Source of the DNA: Brevibacillus sp. SYP-B805
Lineage (GTDB): Bacteria; Bacillota; Bacilli; Brevibacillales; Brevibacillaceae
DNA: 64,000 nucleotides
Direction of reading: 5' to 3'
NCBI RefSeq assembly: GCF_011059135.1
Contig: NZ_JAALGD010000009.1
Coordinates: 62,001-126,000, forward strand
In this document: positions 31,391-41,079 of the stretch, piece by piece
Numbering within the stretch: position 1 is the first letter of the stretch
Layout: the number at the start of each line of letters is the position of its first letter
Program-made: the position numbers and the translations under genes
Notes under the pieces: model-generated
Told to the model about the DNA's origin: nothing
Seen by the model: only the letters and a program-made list of their open reading frames with translations
The model's database searches: none

Positions 31391-32719
31391 TTAGCGGACC
31401 GGACTGCTTTTCAACTGCTGCAGGCAGTTCTCCAGCGCGGCCAGCTCCTCCTCGGTGAGCGGCCGCTTATGATAGCGGTGCCGCTGGTAGAAATCCGTTA
31501 TTTTTGCGACGAGCGAGACGCGCTGTTCGTCAAGCCAGACGGATTGCACCCGCAGCATGAATTCGCGGCTGGTTTCATCCTTGCGCATGGGAAGACCCTG
31601 TGCGGCCATGTAGCGCAGGAACTGGGAGTAGACATAGCGGGCTTTGTCGTCTTGGTGACCGAACCATTGACCGAACATGTCTCGTATGCGGCTGCCATGA
31701 GCGTTCCCGCTGCCGCTCGCGGGCCGCTCCAGCCTGCTGACGGCTGTCTCCGGGGACGCTGCCTGCAGGTGAACCGTCTGTTCGGTCGGACGATGGCGGC
31801 GCTGCCACATTTTCCAACCCAACCATGCGGCAAAGGCCGCGATCACGGCGGCGGCCAGGTAAGGCTCCAGCCGTTCAAACAAAGAGGGGCCGCTAGCGAT
31901 GTCGCCGGCGTCGATGGTTGTTCCCGCTTCCCCGCCGCTGCCCGTAACCAGGTCAATCCGTTTGTCTTTGGCCAACGTTCTGGCAAGCTGCGTGATCCAC
32001 CGTTCAATCATGCGCAAAAGCGGGGCGGCCAAGCTGTACAGGAACGGCCCGACGAGCGCTTTCACCCACGCCCAGAGGAAGGCCCCGAGGAAAAAAAGGG
32101 CGCTGGCCAGGGCGACATACCCCCCCAACACCACCAGCTTCGCCTGCCCCAATTCAAGAGCAAAGCGCCAGCGAAGCGCCGGGGCTACCGAAATCCCCAC
32201 TGGCTTCTCCCTCGTCAGGAACTCCCCCCAGCTGCACACCAGAAAAGTGAGGAGCAGGGCCGCGAGCATGCCGAACAGCGGAATGATCGAAGGATTGCCC
32301 TTGGTTACCGACACGATGATCGTCTGATAGATGAGGCAGCCCAAAAAAGACAAGACGGCCAGAGCGAAGCGGCGCATGAGATCAAAATGGTAGATGCGGA
32401 TCGTCACGATCGTATGAATGCGCCAGAAATATCCCCCTGCCAGCAGAATGGCGGCCAGCCATGAATCAAACATCAGAAAGCTGGCGACGCCTGCGGCCAG
32501 GATCACGGGATACAGCAGGAGATGAACCGTCATGCTGTGGCCGCCGCCTTGATAAAGCCAGCCGCCGAATGCAAGGAGCAGCATGGCGATCACGGTAAAG
32601 CCGAACATGGCTGCAAAAGTGGCCGGCAGATACCCGAACAAGGTGAGCAGACCGGCAGCCAGATATGCCTCCAGCACAAAGGCGGTGGTCCATCGCCACA
32701 GGGCGGTGCGGATCTGCAT
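31391..32719 (-). CDS. DUF4129 membrane protein without transglutaminase domain
   Basis: The 442-aa protein has about eight membrane segments in the first 230 residues and another near residue 290. The cytoplasmic DUF4129 tail (RYVYSQFLRYMAAQGLPMRK, DETSREFMLRVQ, ITDFYQRHRYHKRPLTEEEL) is at about 345-440. In most Bacillota the protein in this position also carries an extracellular transglutaminase-like core with Cys-His-Asp; I see none here. It overlaps the DUF58 gene by one base and belongs to the MoxR-DUF58-DUF4129 operon. Function unknown. Confidence 0.85.
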   Translation of the reverse strand: MQIRTALWRWTTAFVLEAYLAAGLLTLFGYLPATFAAMFGFTVIAMLLLAFGGWLYQGGGHSMTVHLLLYPVILAAGVASFLMFDSWLAAILLAGGYFWRIHTIVTIRIYHFDLMRRFALAVLSFLGCLIYQTIIVSVTKGNPSIIPLFGMLAALLLTFLVCSWGEFLTREKPVGISVAPALRWRFALELGQAKLVVLGGYVALASALFFLGAFLWAWVKALVGPFLYSLAAPLLRMIERWITQLARTLAKDKRIDLVTGSGGEAGTTIDAGDIASGPSLFERLEPYLAAAVIAAFAAWLGWKMWQRRHRPTEQTVHLQAASPETAVSRLERPASGSGNAHGSRIRDMFGQWFGHQDDKARYVYSQFLRYMAAQGLPMRKDETSREFMLRVQSVWLDEQRVSLVAKITDFYQRHRYHKRPLTEEELAALENCLQQLKSSPVR

Positions 32720-33906
32720 CAGGCAAGCCCTCCTTTCTGTGCGGCGAGCGGCACGACAGGCCGGCAGACAGGCGTCTTCCCGGACACATCGAGCACCAGG
32801 ACGGCATGGCCGCGGACGACCAACCGCTGCAGCGCTTCTTCGATGCCGGCGTCGATCCGGGGCGAGACAACCAGAATCGCCTCTTTTTCCCGGCTGTGCT
32901 CCAGCCGGCGAAGCAGGGCCGGAAGCGATGTCGGTATGTGCTGATTCAACCGCACGAGCTGCGTCATGGCCTGGACATGATGCGTCTTGCCGCTGCCTTT
33001 TGGCAGTTGAAAGCAGTCTTTGCCGCGGAAGCGGACGTTCAGCAGCAGCTCGTAGGCCAGTCCACTCCGGCGGCAGCGGGTCCCCACAGCGGCGAGACAG
33101 GAGATGGTGCGTTCGTTCACTTCATCGTTGTACCGCTGCAGAAGCGGTTCGTAGGAGGGCAGGATATGCCCCACGACACGCCAGCTGGAGCGGGCGGTAA
33201 ATTCGAATTGGCGGGTTTGCAGCGAACCGGTTTTGGCGCTTGCTTTCCAATCGATCGCTTTCAGCCGGTCCCCGGAGGCATACGGACGCAATCCCCGCAG
33301 GAACGTAGGATCATCCTGCAGCCGCTGCAGCGACAAGCGGCTGCCGACCGGTTCCACGTCCCCCAGCGAGAAGTCGGGCAATGGCAGCGGCATCGGATAA
33401 ACCAGAAGGGAAAACGGCAGCGGCAGATCGACCTTGCAGGCTTCGTCTCCGAACAGATCGATCATGTCGCCGGTTACCTCGCTCAGCCAAACCACGCCCC
33501 GCTGCTCCGGGATCAAGGTCAGGAGGCGAACGGCCTGCGAACGGCGCGGAATGCTGAGCCACAGCTGGACAACCGTCTGTTTCTGCCTCACCTGCACGTC
33601 ATCGGCCCCTTCCACCCGGACGTGCTCCGGCAGCGAGAACTGCAGCCGTGTCAGCGGCAGCGGCATCCAGGAACGGTTCGTCAGCGTCAGGCGAATGTGG
33701 ACCGGTGTCCCTGGCATGACCCGTGTCTGATCGGCTTCCCAGGAGAGGGAGAGGTAAGCGGGCAGCCGTCTCACCCACCAGCGGTGCAGCCCGTCCAGCA
33801 GAAAGAAGATGCCGCCAAACAGCCACAGGAACCAACTGCCCGAGATCAGTCCGAAAAAGAGAACCAAACTTCCTAAGAGGGTGTACGTTTGTCGGGTGCT
33901 CAACAT
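32719..33906 (-). CDS. DUF58 family protein
   Basis: The 395-aa protein has two N-terminal membrane segments (LGSLVLFFGLISGSWFLWLF, GGIFFLLDGLHRWW) and a beta-rich middle. The DUF58 core follows with LRPYASGDRLKAIDWKASAKTG at about 198-219, and then a von Willebrand A-like part (ILVVSPRID, GHAVLVLDVSG). DUF58 proteins accompany MoxR ATPases, which are thought to act as chaperones for von Willebrand-type proteins and their complexes. Its start codon abuts the MoxR stop. Confidence 0.9.
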   Translation of the reverse strand: MLSTRQTYTLLGSLVLFFGLISGSWFLWLFGGIFFLLDGLHRWWVRRLPAYLSLSWEADQTRVMPGTPVHIRLTLTNRSWMPLPLTRLQFSLPEHVRVEGADDVQVRQKQTVVQLWLSIPRRSQAVRLLTLIPEQRGVVWLSEVTGDMIDLFGDEACKVDLPLPFSLLVYPMPLPLPDFSLGDVEPVGSRLSLQRLQDDPTFLRGLRPYASGDRLKAIDWKASAKTGSLQTRQFEFTARSSWRVVGHILPSYEPLLQRYNDEVNERTISCLAAVGTRCRRSGLAYELLLNVRFRGKDCFQLPKGSGKTHHVQAMTQLVRLNQHIPTSLPALLRRLEHSREKEAILVVSPRIDAGIEEALQRLVVRGHAVLVLDVSGKTPVCRPVVPLAAQKGGLA

Positions 33907-34848
33907 CTAGCGAACGCCCTCTTCCACGGGAGTCGGCACGCTGCGCAGGATCTCATTCACCACTTCCGCCTCCGTCACATGCAGCTCCGCCTCCAGGGAG
34001 AGCTGCAGACGGTGGGTGAACAGCGCGGGCACAACCTGTTTCACGTCATCGGGCAGCACATAGCCGCGTCCCGCGATATAGGCGAGGGCCTGCGCAGAAC
34101 GGACAAGGGCGAGCATAGCGCGCGGGCTGATTCCGACCTCTACGGCCTTATGCGCGCGGCTTGCCTCCGTCAGGTCGATCACGTACTCTTCCACGGCTTC
34201 GCTGACATGGATCTCCTGCACCTCTCTTTGCATTGCGGCGATCTCGTCGATGCTCACCACCGGTTCGATCCGGGCAAGCGGCGAGTCCCCGCGGAAACGG
34301 CGCAGGATCTCCCGGGCATCGTCACGGGTGCCGTACCCGAGGGACAGCCGCAGGAGAAAGCGGTCGAGCTGCGCCTCCGGGAGCGGGTAGGTGCCTTCCG
34401 ACTCGATCGGGTTTTGGGTGGCGATCACAAAAAAGACGGCGGGCAGCGGCAGCGTCACCCCTTCGATGGTGGCTTGGCGCTCTTCCATACATTCCAACAG
34501 GCCGGACTGGGTGCGGGGAGTGGCCCGGTTGATCTCGTCGGCCAGCAGCACGTTGGTGAAGACGGGGCCGCGTCGCAGCTCGAATGCGCTGGTTTGCGGA
34601 TTGAAATAGTGGAGACCGACCACATCGGACGGCAGCAGATCGGAGGTAAACTGCAGGCGGTGGAATGTTCCCCCGATCGCCTGGGCAAGCGTTTTGGCCA
34701 GCATGGTTTTGCCCATTCCCGGCAGATCCTCCAGGAGCACGTGGCTGCGGGCGAGGAGGGCCGCGACGAGCAGGCGGATCTGTTCCTCCTTGCCCACCAT
34801 GACCCGGCTTACGGTTTCAATCAAGAGTTGGGTTTTGGATGGCGACAT
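33907..34848 (-). CDS. MoxR-family AAA+ ATPase
   Basis: The 313-aa protein has Walker A DLPGMGKTML (residues 41-50), Walker B VLLADEINRA (about 98-107), sensor 1 FVIATQNPIESEGTYPLPEA and a sensor 2 region GISPRAMLAL. MoxR ATPases act as chaperones for metal insertion or complex assembly. The start ATG 34848 has AAAGGAG upstream. It is the first gene of an operon with DUF58 and DUF4129 genes, a well-known arrangement whose target is not settled. Confidence 0.94.
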   Translation of the reverse strand: MSPSKTQLLIETVSRVMVGKEEQIRLLVAALLARSHVLLEDLPGMGKTMLAKTLAQAIGGTFHRLQFTSDLLPSDVVGLHYFNPQTSAFELRRGPVFTNVLLADEINRATPRTQSGLLECMEERQATIEGVTLPLPAVFFVIATQNPIESEGTYPLPEAQLDRFLLRLSLGYGTRDDAREILRRFRGDSPLARIEPVVSIDEIAAMQREVQEIHVSEAVEEYVIDLTEASRAHKAVEVGISPRAMLALVRSAQALAYIAGRGYVLPDDVKQVVPALFTHRLQLSLEAELHVTEAEVVNEILRSVPTPVEEGVR

Positions 34849-34899
34849 ACCATTACTCCTTTATCCAAAAAATGTTTTTTACCGATATCTGGTATTATG

Positions 34900-36144
34900 T
34901 CACATTTGGACAAAATTTTCGCAGTTTTCTTGCTGCTCCTCCAAAAAAGAGAACCATGGCAGCAGGATGCCGGCAAGGGATGTCAGGCAGATGACGAAGC
35001 CGATGACGGCATAGATCGGGCGGACGCCCCAGCTCTCGGCCCAGAAGCCCGAGAGCAGGATTCCGAGCGGCATGGCGGTGCGGATGATCAGGAGCCGGAC
35101 GGAGAGCACGCGCCCCAACAGCTCACTCGGCACCATGCGTTGGTACAGGCTTGTGCTGTGCACGTGAAAAAAGGGGGCCGCGACACCGGCCACCACTTCT
35201 GTCAGGATAGCCAACCCGATATGGTGGATGCCGGCGAGCGCGATAAAGGTAAGGCCGCCGAAAAAAAGGGAACCCAGCATGATCCATCGGCACCTGCGAA
35301 GTTCCCGCGTCCTGCCGATCAGCAGGGAGCCTAGCGCATAGCCGCATGGATAGCCGGCCACAAACAATCCGTACTGAAAGGAATCGCCGTGCAGGTCATC
35401 GGTCACGTAGGCAGGATTCAGCACCATCGCCGCTCCGACGGCAAACTGGACGAAGGAAAGGAAAATCCCCAGCCACAGGAGAACGCGCTGGCGTCGAAAG
35501 TAGCGCATGCCCGCCGTGAACTGCCTCACCCAGGATTCCTTGGCGTCGGCCTTGTCAGCCGTATCGTCCTCGCAAACAAGCAAAAATGCCCCGCTTGCCA
35601 GGTAGGCAATACAGACCGCACCGATCGTGGCCCCGGTGCCACAGGCGGCGAGCGCCAAACCGCCCAGCGGAGGACCGACCACCATCATCAGCCGCACGGT
35701 ACCGTCCATGGCGGCATTGGCGGAGGGCAGTTGTTCTTTTGGCACGATCGTGGGGAGAAAAGCCAGACTGGATGGAACGTAGAACGGCTGAATCAAGCCG
35801 TTGATCAGCGAGACAAGATGGAGATGCCAAATCTCCAGGCGGCCCAGCGAGAGCATCAACAGCGGCAGCAGAAAGGCCGCCCCCCTTGCCCATTGGGAAC
35901 AGATCATCACCCGCCGCCGGTTCCAGCGGTCGAGATATGGACCTGCGGCAAGCTGCACCAGCAGGGAGGGGAGAAAGTAGGTCATCAGCATGCTGCCCAA
36001 TGCCGCTTCCGAGCCGGTCAGCTGATACGCCAGCCAGGAATTCGTCAGGGAGCCAATGCTGCCGCCGATCTCGGAAACGGTCTCTCCGCTCCACACGGCC
36101 AGAAAAGAGCGGTTGCGCCAAAGGGAGTCAGTCTTCCGCCTCAT
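34900..36144 (-). CDS. MFS transporter, co-expressed with an ArsR-type regulator
   Basis: The 414-aa protein has 12 predicted membrane segments. It starts MRRKTDSLWRNRSFLAVWSG, like MFS exporters of the enterobactin/macrolide-efflux group, and has AAGPYLDRWNRRRVMIC as loop 2-3. Its ATG overlaps the stop codon of the upstream regulator (ATGA), so the regulator and transporter are translated together. A drug or metabolite exporter is the likely role; the substrate is unknown. Confidence 0.87.
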   Translation of the reverse strand: MRRKTDSLWRNRSFLAVWSGETVSEIGGSIGSLTNSWLAYQLTGSEAALGSMLMTYFLPSLLVQLAAGPYLDRWNRRRVMICSQWARGAAFLLPLLMLSLGRLEIWHLHLVSLINGLIQPFYVPSSLAFLPTIVPKEQLPSANAAMDGTVRLMMVVGPPLGGLALAACGTGATIGAVCIAYLASGAFLLVCEDDTADKADAKESWVRQFTAGMRYFRRQRVLLWLGIFLSFVQFAVGAAMVLNPAYVTDDLHGDSFQYGLFVAGYPCGYALGSLLIGRTRELRRCRWIMLGSLFFGGLTFIALAGIHHIGLAILTEVVAGVAAPFFHVHSTSLYQRMVPSELLGRVLSVRLLIIRTAMPLGILLSGFWAESWGVRPIYAVIGFVICLTSLAGILLPWFSFLEEQQENCENFVQM

Positions 36145-37202
36145 CCGCGCAAGCCTCCTTTTTTCTCCAAATAATGCTGCAGTTCGCCCGCGAGCAGACC
36201 CAGGGTTTGGGGCTTCAACCGATAGCTTGTCCCGGCCGTTTCCACCAGTTGGGCGGAGCGGAGCATGGAGAGGTGATGATGGATCGTCGACTTGGAGAGA
36301 GCCAGCTTCTCTGTCAGCTCCTGCAGCGTCATCTCCCGTTCGGACAAGAGCTTGATCATGCGCATCCGGTGCTCGTCACCCAGGGCTTTGAATCGCTGCA
36401 CGAGGGAAAGCGGGGGACGGTACGGGTCGGTCCCTTCGTCCAGGCTGTCATCGGCGACGGGGTAGTAGAAGATTTTCGTCCGGACGGCATCGGCCTGGAT
36501 GTTCCAGGGCCGATAGACACAATGGGGAACAAGCAGCACCCGTGTCACCTCGGGCTCGGGCGGATAGGCGAGCCCGCCGGTCGCCCATTCGACGAACGCC
36601 TCGGGTGCCAGGCTGGCCAGCATACCGCGCTTCCGTTCCACATCCCTGTGAAGAATGGCCGTGAGTCGCTCCTCCGCAGGGGCGATATGGACCCGATGCC
36701 AACCGGCCATCAGGGTGGTCAGGTGTCTCTTCAACCTCTCCGTATCCGCCTCGCAAATATACCGGATATAGGCGGGGAAGAACTTGTGGTCCCGGCACCG
36801 ATCGATCAGGTGCCTCACCGCCTTTCGATCGCCATCCGCTGCGCTCTGCCGCCTCTCTTCCTGGGACATGCCCAGAAATGGAAGGCTTTCATAGCGCAGC
36901 CTGCGGGCGTCAAGGGAGCTGACATAGTCGAGAAAGTCCGCCAGGTCGGCAAACGGCCGTGCGTGCAAAAGCTGCAGCAGCGTTTTCCAGGTATTGTGCT
37001 CTTGGGCATGCCGAAACTCCCGGCGTTCTTCATCCGTCAGACGGGAGACAAGCTCTTCCCAGCAGGAAGGGGGCTGTTCCAGCGTGGGATGGATCTCCGG
37101 ATAGGTTGCAGCGGCGATGCCCAGCGCGCATTCAAACAGGGGAGAAACGGCAAGCTCCACCGTGTAGGTGCTGCGTCCGTGGGACATATCGAGCAGTTTC
37201 AT
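36141..37202 (-). CDS. ArsR-family regulator with large N-terminal domain (DUF5937-like)
   Basis: The 353-aa protein is much longer than a classical ArsR. An N-terminal region of about 260 residues (YTVELAVSPLFECALGIAAA and so on) resembles DUF5937. The winged helix lies at about 280-345 (RFKALGDEHRMRMIKLLSER, LTEKLALSKSTIHHHLSMLR). ATG 37202 has CGGAG at 8 nt. It is the first gene of a two-gene operon with the MFS exporter, which it probably controls. The N-terminal domain could bind the exporter's substrate; that is inference. Confidence 0.85.
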   Translation of the reverse strand: MKLLDMSHGRSTYTVELAVSPLFECALGIAAATYPEIHPTLEQPPSCWEELVSRLTDEERREFRHAQEHNTWKTLLQLLHARPFADLADFLDYVSSLDARRLRYESLPFLGMSQEERRQSAADGDRKAVRHLIDRCRDHKFFPAYIRYICEADTERLKRHLTTLMAGWHRVHIAPAEERLTAILHRDVERKRGMLASLAPEAFVEWATGGLAYPPEPEVTRVLLVPHCVYRPWNIQADAVRTKIFYYPVADDSLDEGTDPYRPPLSLVQRFKALGDEHRMRMIKLLSEREMTLQELTEKLALSKSTIHHHLSMLRSAQLVETAGTSYRLKPQTLGLLAGELQHYLEKKGGLRG

Positions 37203-37405
37203 GGAACCAACTCCGATCATTACCGTTTTTTGTAATTCTATATTATTCAAATATAATATTCCATATTTTTCGAACTGAGAGTGAAGCTTTATCCGTGCCC
37301 GGCATCTCCAGAAGCGGATTCCATGCCGTATGAAGCGACATGGCACCGGTAAGGACGCAGTCGTTCAACAGCTCATGCGATAAATGTCCACAGAGAAAAC
37401 GAAAC

Positions 37406-37455
37406 AAGCTGACGCCGGTTGAATACCGACGACAGCTTGCAGCCTAGGTGTTTTT
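37406..37455 (+). terminator. Terminator-like hairpin beside the IS end fragment
   Basis: AAGCTG (37406-37411) pairs with CAGCTT (37433-37438), with CCGGT/ACCG inside, and a run of seven T follows at 37449-37455. No plus-strand gene ends here, so it may have come with the mobile-element fragment. Confidence 0.5.
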
Positions 37456-37460
37456 TTCAG

Positions 37461-37532
37461 TGTTCACGAAATGGGGGCATGACCACTAACGGCCGGGTTT
37501 TCTTATTGTCTACAAAATGGGGACTTGACCAC
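37461..37532. mobile_element. Fragment of an IS21-family end
   Basis: Two 26-bp direct repeats (37461-37486 and 37507-37532) share 21 of 26 bases, both ending in TGACCAC and both containing AAATGGGG. Several tandem terminal repeats of this kind mark the ends of IS21-family elements such as those of thermophilic bacilli. No istA or istB coding sequence is present in the window, so only an end is left. Confidence 0.55.
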
Positions 37533-37562
37533 ATTACCCTGGGGCAGTTTTATCTGCTGACG

Positions 37563-38867
<1,305 letters not shown>

Positions 38868-38890
38868 TCATAAATGTCGGTTGAAATCAG

Positions 38891-39045
38891 AAAAGCCTTC
38901 TTCTGAGGAGAAGAAGGCGCGTATACCCTGTCACGCAGGCTCATCTCTCAGAATCGGATCGATTCTGCAGGAATTGGCACCTTGCATCTTTTCATGCCGG
39001 TTGCCGGGTTTCATCGGGCCAGTCCCTCCACCACTCTCGATGATG
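38891..39045 (-). promoter_or_regulatory. SAM-I riboswitch (S-box) with terminator
   Basis: On the minus strand the leader shows the S-box core in order: GAGAGTGGTGGAGGGACTGG, CCCGATGAAACCCGGCAACC, AAGGTGCCAATTCC and TGAGAGATGAG. The terminator GCCTTCTTC (38910-38918 side) / GAAGAAGGC (38895-38903 side) then ends in TTTT. When S-adenosylmethionine binds, the terminator should form and switch off the homocysteine synthase gene. Confidence 0.95.
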
Positions 39046-39063
39046 CGTATGAAGTTATTCATA

Positions 39064-39092
39064 ATTGTACGAAAGTTCCGTCTGATCGTCAA
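39064..39092 (-). promoter_or_regulatory. Sigma-A promoter of the S-box leader
   Basis: On the minus strand TTGACG, a 17-bp spacer and TACAAT lie about 20 bp before the aptamer. The spacer ends in ACGGAACTTTCG against the -10 box, a near copy of the palindrome seen at 28226 and 58273. Confidence 0.8.
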
Positions 39093-39099
39093 TCATTAT

Positions 39100-39440
39100 T
39101 TCCGAGTAATGCGATGAGAATTGTGAAAATCGTGCTGGGGACACCGTGTTGGCTGTAGCGGCCGGGCATTTTGGCGCTGCCGATCCGGCGGCGGGCGAGA
39201 AAAAAAGAGTGGGAAAGGGAGGTATGGGACATACGTTCCATTTTTTTACAATAAAATTGAGGAGTTAGACCCAGATGCCGAATTTTTCGGAGTCCGTCCG
39301 GCAGGAGTGATTCCCGAAAACACAGGTAATGACGCCATTTTTGATGGGAAACGCATATGGGTCCTTTCGGAAAAGGCGGCAATCGTTGTCGAAAAATTCG
39401 ATTAAAAAGGACTATTTGCGTTTTTTCTAATTTGTCTCCA
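39100..39440. other. Gene-free stretch
   Basis: About 340 bp between the S-box promoter and the toxin promoter. It becomes AT-rich toward the right. Short open frames exist but none has a ribosome site, a motif or a plausible composition. I see nothing functional here. Confidence 0.5.
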
Positions 39441-39442
39441 TA

Positions 39443-39451
39443 TGGTATAAT
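39443..39451 (+). promoter_or_regulatory. Extended -10 promoter of the toxin mRNA
   Basis: TGGTATAAT is an extended -10 element (TGnTATAAT) about 70 bp before the toxin start. There is no good -35, as is usual for this promoter class. The leader then contains GATCGG paired with CCGATC, which could hide the ribosome site. Confidence 0.65.
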
Positions 39452-39519
39452 TTTCCTTGTACAGTAGATCGGCTCCTCAAGGGTGGTCGGCTCATCCCCG
39501 ATCGAAAGGGGGTGGGGCT

Positions 39520-39603
39520 ATGACAGTATATGAGTCGATATCAGTGATGATTGCTTTTGCCATGCTGATAGTGGCGATACTGTCCTTCCCTAAAAAGAAG
39601 TAG
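39520..39603 (+). CDS. Holin-like type I toxin peptide, 27 aa
   Basis: ATG 39520 follows GGGGGTGG and encodes MTVYESISVMIAFAMLIVAI ending in a basic LSFPKKK tail. The peptide is a single membrane helix with the MTVYE start typical of the putative holin-like toxin family of Bacillota (Pfam Hol_Tox). In type I systems such peptides insert into the membrane and are silenced by an antisense RNA. A minus-strand -10-like ATTGTACA (39677-39684, read in reverse) could start that RNA. The antitoxin is inferred, not seen. Confidence 0.8.
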   Translation: MTVYESISVMIAFAMLIVAILSFPKKK

Positions 39604-39687
39604 ATCACCCTTGAACACTTCCATCCAGGTGATCCACAACATCGCGATATGAGCCGCCCCCTTGTGGGGAACGCCTATTGTACAGAA

Positions 39688-39724
39688 CCGCAGGTGTTGC
39701 CGCACCTGCGGTCATTACTTTTTT
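39688..39724 (+). terminator. Terminator downstream of the toxin
   Basis: CCGCAGGTG (39688-39696) pairs with CACCTGCGG (39703-39711), followed by TCATTACTTTTTT. An earlier arm pair GATCACC (39603-39609) / GGTGATC (39628-39634) may fold in the same transcript. Confidence 0.75.
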
Positions 39725-39793
39725 ACCTTATGGGAAAACGCATCAACGTATTCCATTTTACCATGATTGTTCCAACAAATCTACAGAAAATCG

Positions 39794-40144
39794 TTAATTC
39801 CGCGCATAAATCGGGTTTTTCAGCAGCCAGCGATGGTAAACGTATTCGACAATGCCGAGCAGCAGGGCGACGAGCAGCGCGCCATCCAGCGGCACCCGGG
39901 CACCCGGAAACGCAGCGGCGCTTAACCAGAGAACCGCAGCAGCTACCAAGATGTCCAGCACGGTCATGAGCCATAGCGTTCCTGTTCGCAGCCATACTTT
40001 CTCCATCGCATGCTGCGCGACGGCCAGCGCGAGTCCTGTCAGGATCGGCTGCAGATAAGACGGATAGAAGACGCTTCCGATCAGGTAATCCCCCAGCAGC
40101 ACGGCTGCGGGGATCAGTATCAGTTTCCACAGCAATCGGGTCAA
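39794..40144 (-). CDS. DUF2512 membrane protein
   Basis: The 116-aa protein has four predicted membrane helices (LILIPAAVLLGDYLIGSVFY, ILTGLALAVAQHAMEKVWL, TVLDILVAAAVLWLSAAAFP, ALLVALLLGIVEYVYHRWL), the pattern of DUF2512, found in spore-forming bacilli. The TTG at 40144 follows GGAGGGG at 5 nt, while the long frame upstream is antisense to real genes. The function is unknown. Confidence 0.78.
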   Translation of the reverse strand: MTRLLWKLILIPAAVLLGDYLIGSVFYPSYLQPILTGLALAVAQHAMEKVWLRTGTLWLMTVLDILVAAAVLWLSAAAFPGARVPLDGALLVALLLGIVEYVYHRWLLKNPIYARN

Positions 40145-40292
40145 GCAAACCCCTCCTCCAACATTCTCCTTTCTAATGTTGGCTGATTTGCCGGTTCCTA
40201 TCACAGCAATTAGAAAATCGCCTTCCCATGTGATATGATGGATCAGATGGCACATGAGGCGGACAGCACCGTAGAGAGAGGAGCGGCGCGAT

Positions 40293-40604
40293 ATGGAGAC
40301 GTACGTGAAGGAAATCATGCCGGAAGAAGTGATGGAAAAGCTGGCGAAAGGGGAAGCGATCCAGCTGATCGATGTGCGTGAGGTAGAGGAGTGGCATGCC
40401 GGCCACATCCCGCAGGCGAAGCTGATTCCGCTCGGCACGCTGCCTGTGCGGATCGATGAACTGGACAAAGAGACGCCGATCATCATGGTGTGCCGCAGCG
40501 GCGCGCGCAGCCACCGGGCGACGGAATACCTGACGATGTTGGGATTTGATGCCGCCAATATGGTCGGCGGCATGCTGGCATGGCCGGGTGAAATCGAAAG
40601 ATAA
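40293..40604 (+). CDS. Single-domain rhodanese
   Basis: This 103-aa protein is one rhodanese domain: LIDVREVEEWHAGHIPQAK (residues 25-43) and the active-site loop VCRSGARSHRA with the sulfur-carrying Cys at about residue 68. It should transfer or carry persulfide sulfur in the cytoplasm. It lies upstream of the YtkA-like lipoprotein and SCO1-type genes with a 58-bp gap, so it may share their transcript. That would put it near copper or cytochrome oxidase assembly, by position only. Confidence 0.88.
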   Translation: METYVKEIMPEEVMEKLAKGEAIQLIDVREVEEWHAGHIPQAKLIPLGTLPVRIDELDKETPIIMVCRSGARSHRATEYLTMLGFDAANMVGGMLAWPGEIER

Positions 40605-40662
40605 CGGGAAAGCGCGGCATCAGAAAGGCTGGTGCCTTTTTCCATACAGGAGGAATGATGGG

Positions 40663-41064
40663 ATGAAGCGGGGAGTGTGGGTGCTGTTCTTCTGCCTGCT
40701 CCTCCTGGCGGCCGGGTGCGGGAAAACCGAAAGCCAGGGGCCGATTTCCCTAATCGGGACAAGCGACGGATATTCAGCCGCGCTTGCGATAGCGCCGGGC
40801 AGCGTAGGCCCGAACACATTTACCGTGACCTTGAAAGACCAACAGCATCAGACGGTCACCGGCGGCAGGGCGACGCTGTATTTCGCAATGGCCGGGATGG
40901 AACACGGCAAAAGCGAACTGGCGCTTGCTTCCCAACCGGATGGCACCTGGAAGGGGGAAGGCCCTCACCTGATGATGGGGGGCAAATGGCAGCTCCGGTT
41001 GGTCTGGGCGGACGAGCAGGGGAAAAGCCGCTCGTTTGCCTATGAGATCGATTTGGCGCAGTGA
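40663..41064 (+). CDS. FixH/YtkA-like lipoprotein
   Basis: This 133-aa protein has a signal sequence with lipobox AAGC at about residue 19, so it is membrane-anchored outside. The domain that follows (SLIGTSDGYSAALAIAPGSV, TFTVTLKDQQHQTVTGGRAT, MAGMEHGKSELALA, GGKWQLRLVW) resembles YtkA/FixH beta-sandwich domains, with methionines and a His that could hold copper. ATG 40663 follows AGGAGG. The SCO1-type gene follows 15 bp later, supporting a role in metal delivery to cytochrome oxidase. Confidence 0.85.
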   Translation: MKRGVWVLFFCLLLLAAGCGKTESQGPISLIGTSDGYSAALAIAPGSVGPNTFTVTLKDQQHQTVTGGRATLYFAMAGMEHGKSELALASQPDGTWKGEGPHLMMGGKWQLRLVWADEQGKSRSFAYEIDLAQ

Positions 41065-41079
41065 GAGGAGAGAAGGAGA

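Noticed and set aside
39089-39382. 97-codon frame on the minus strand between the S-box promoter and the toxin
   Set aside because: It has no ribosome site, overlaps the S-box promoter, and its composition is not protein-like.
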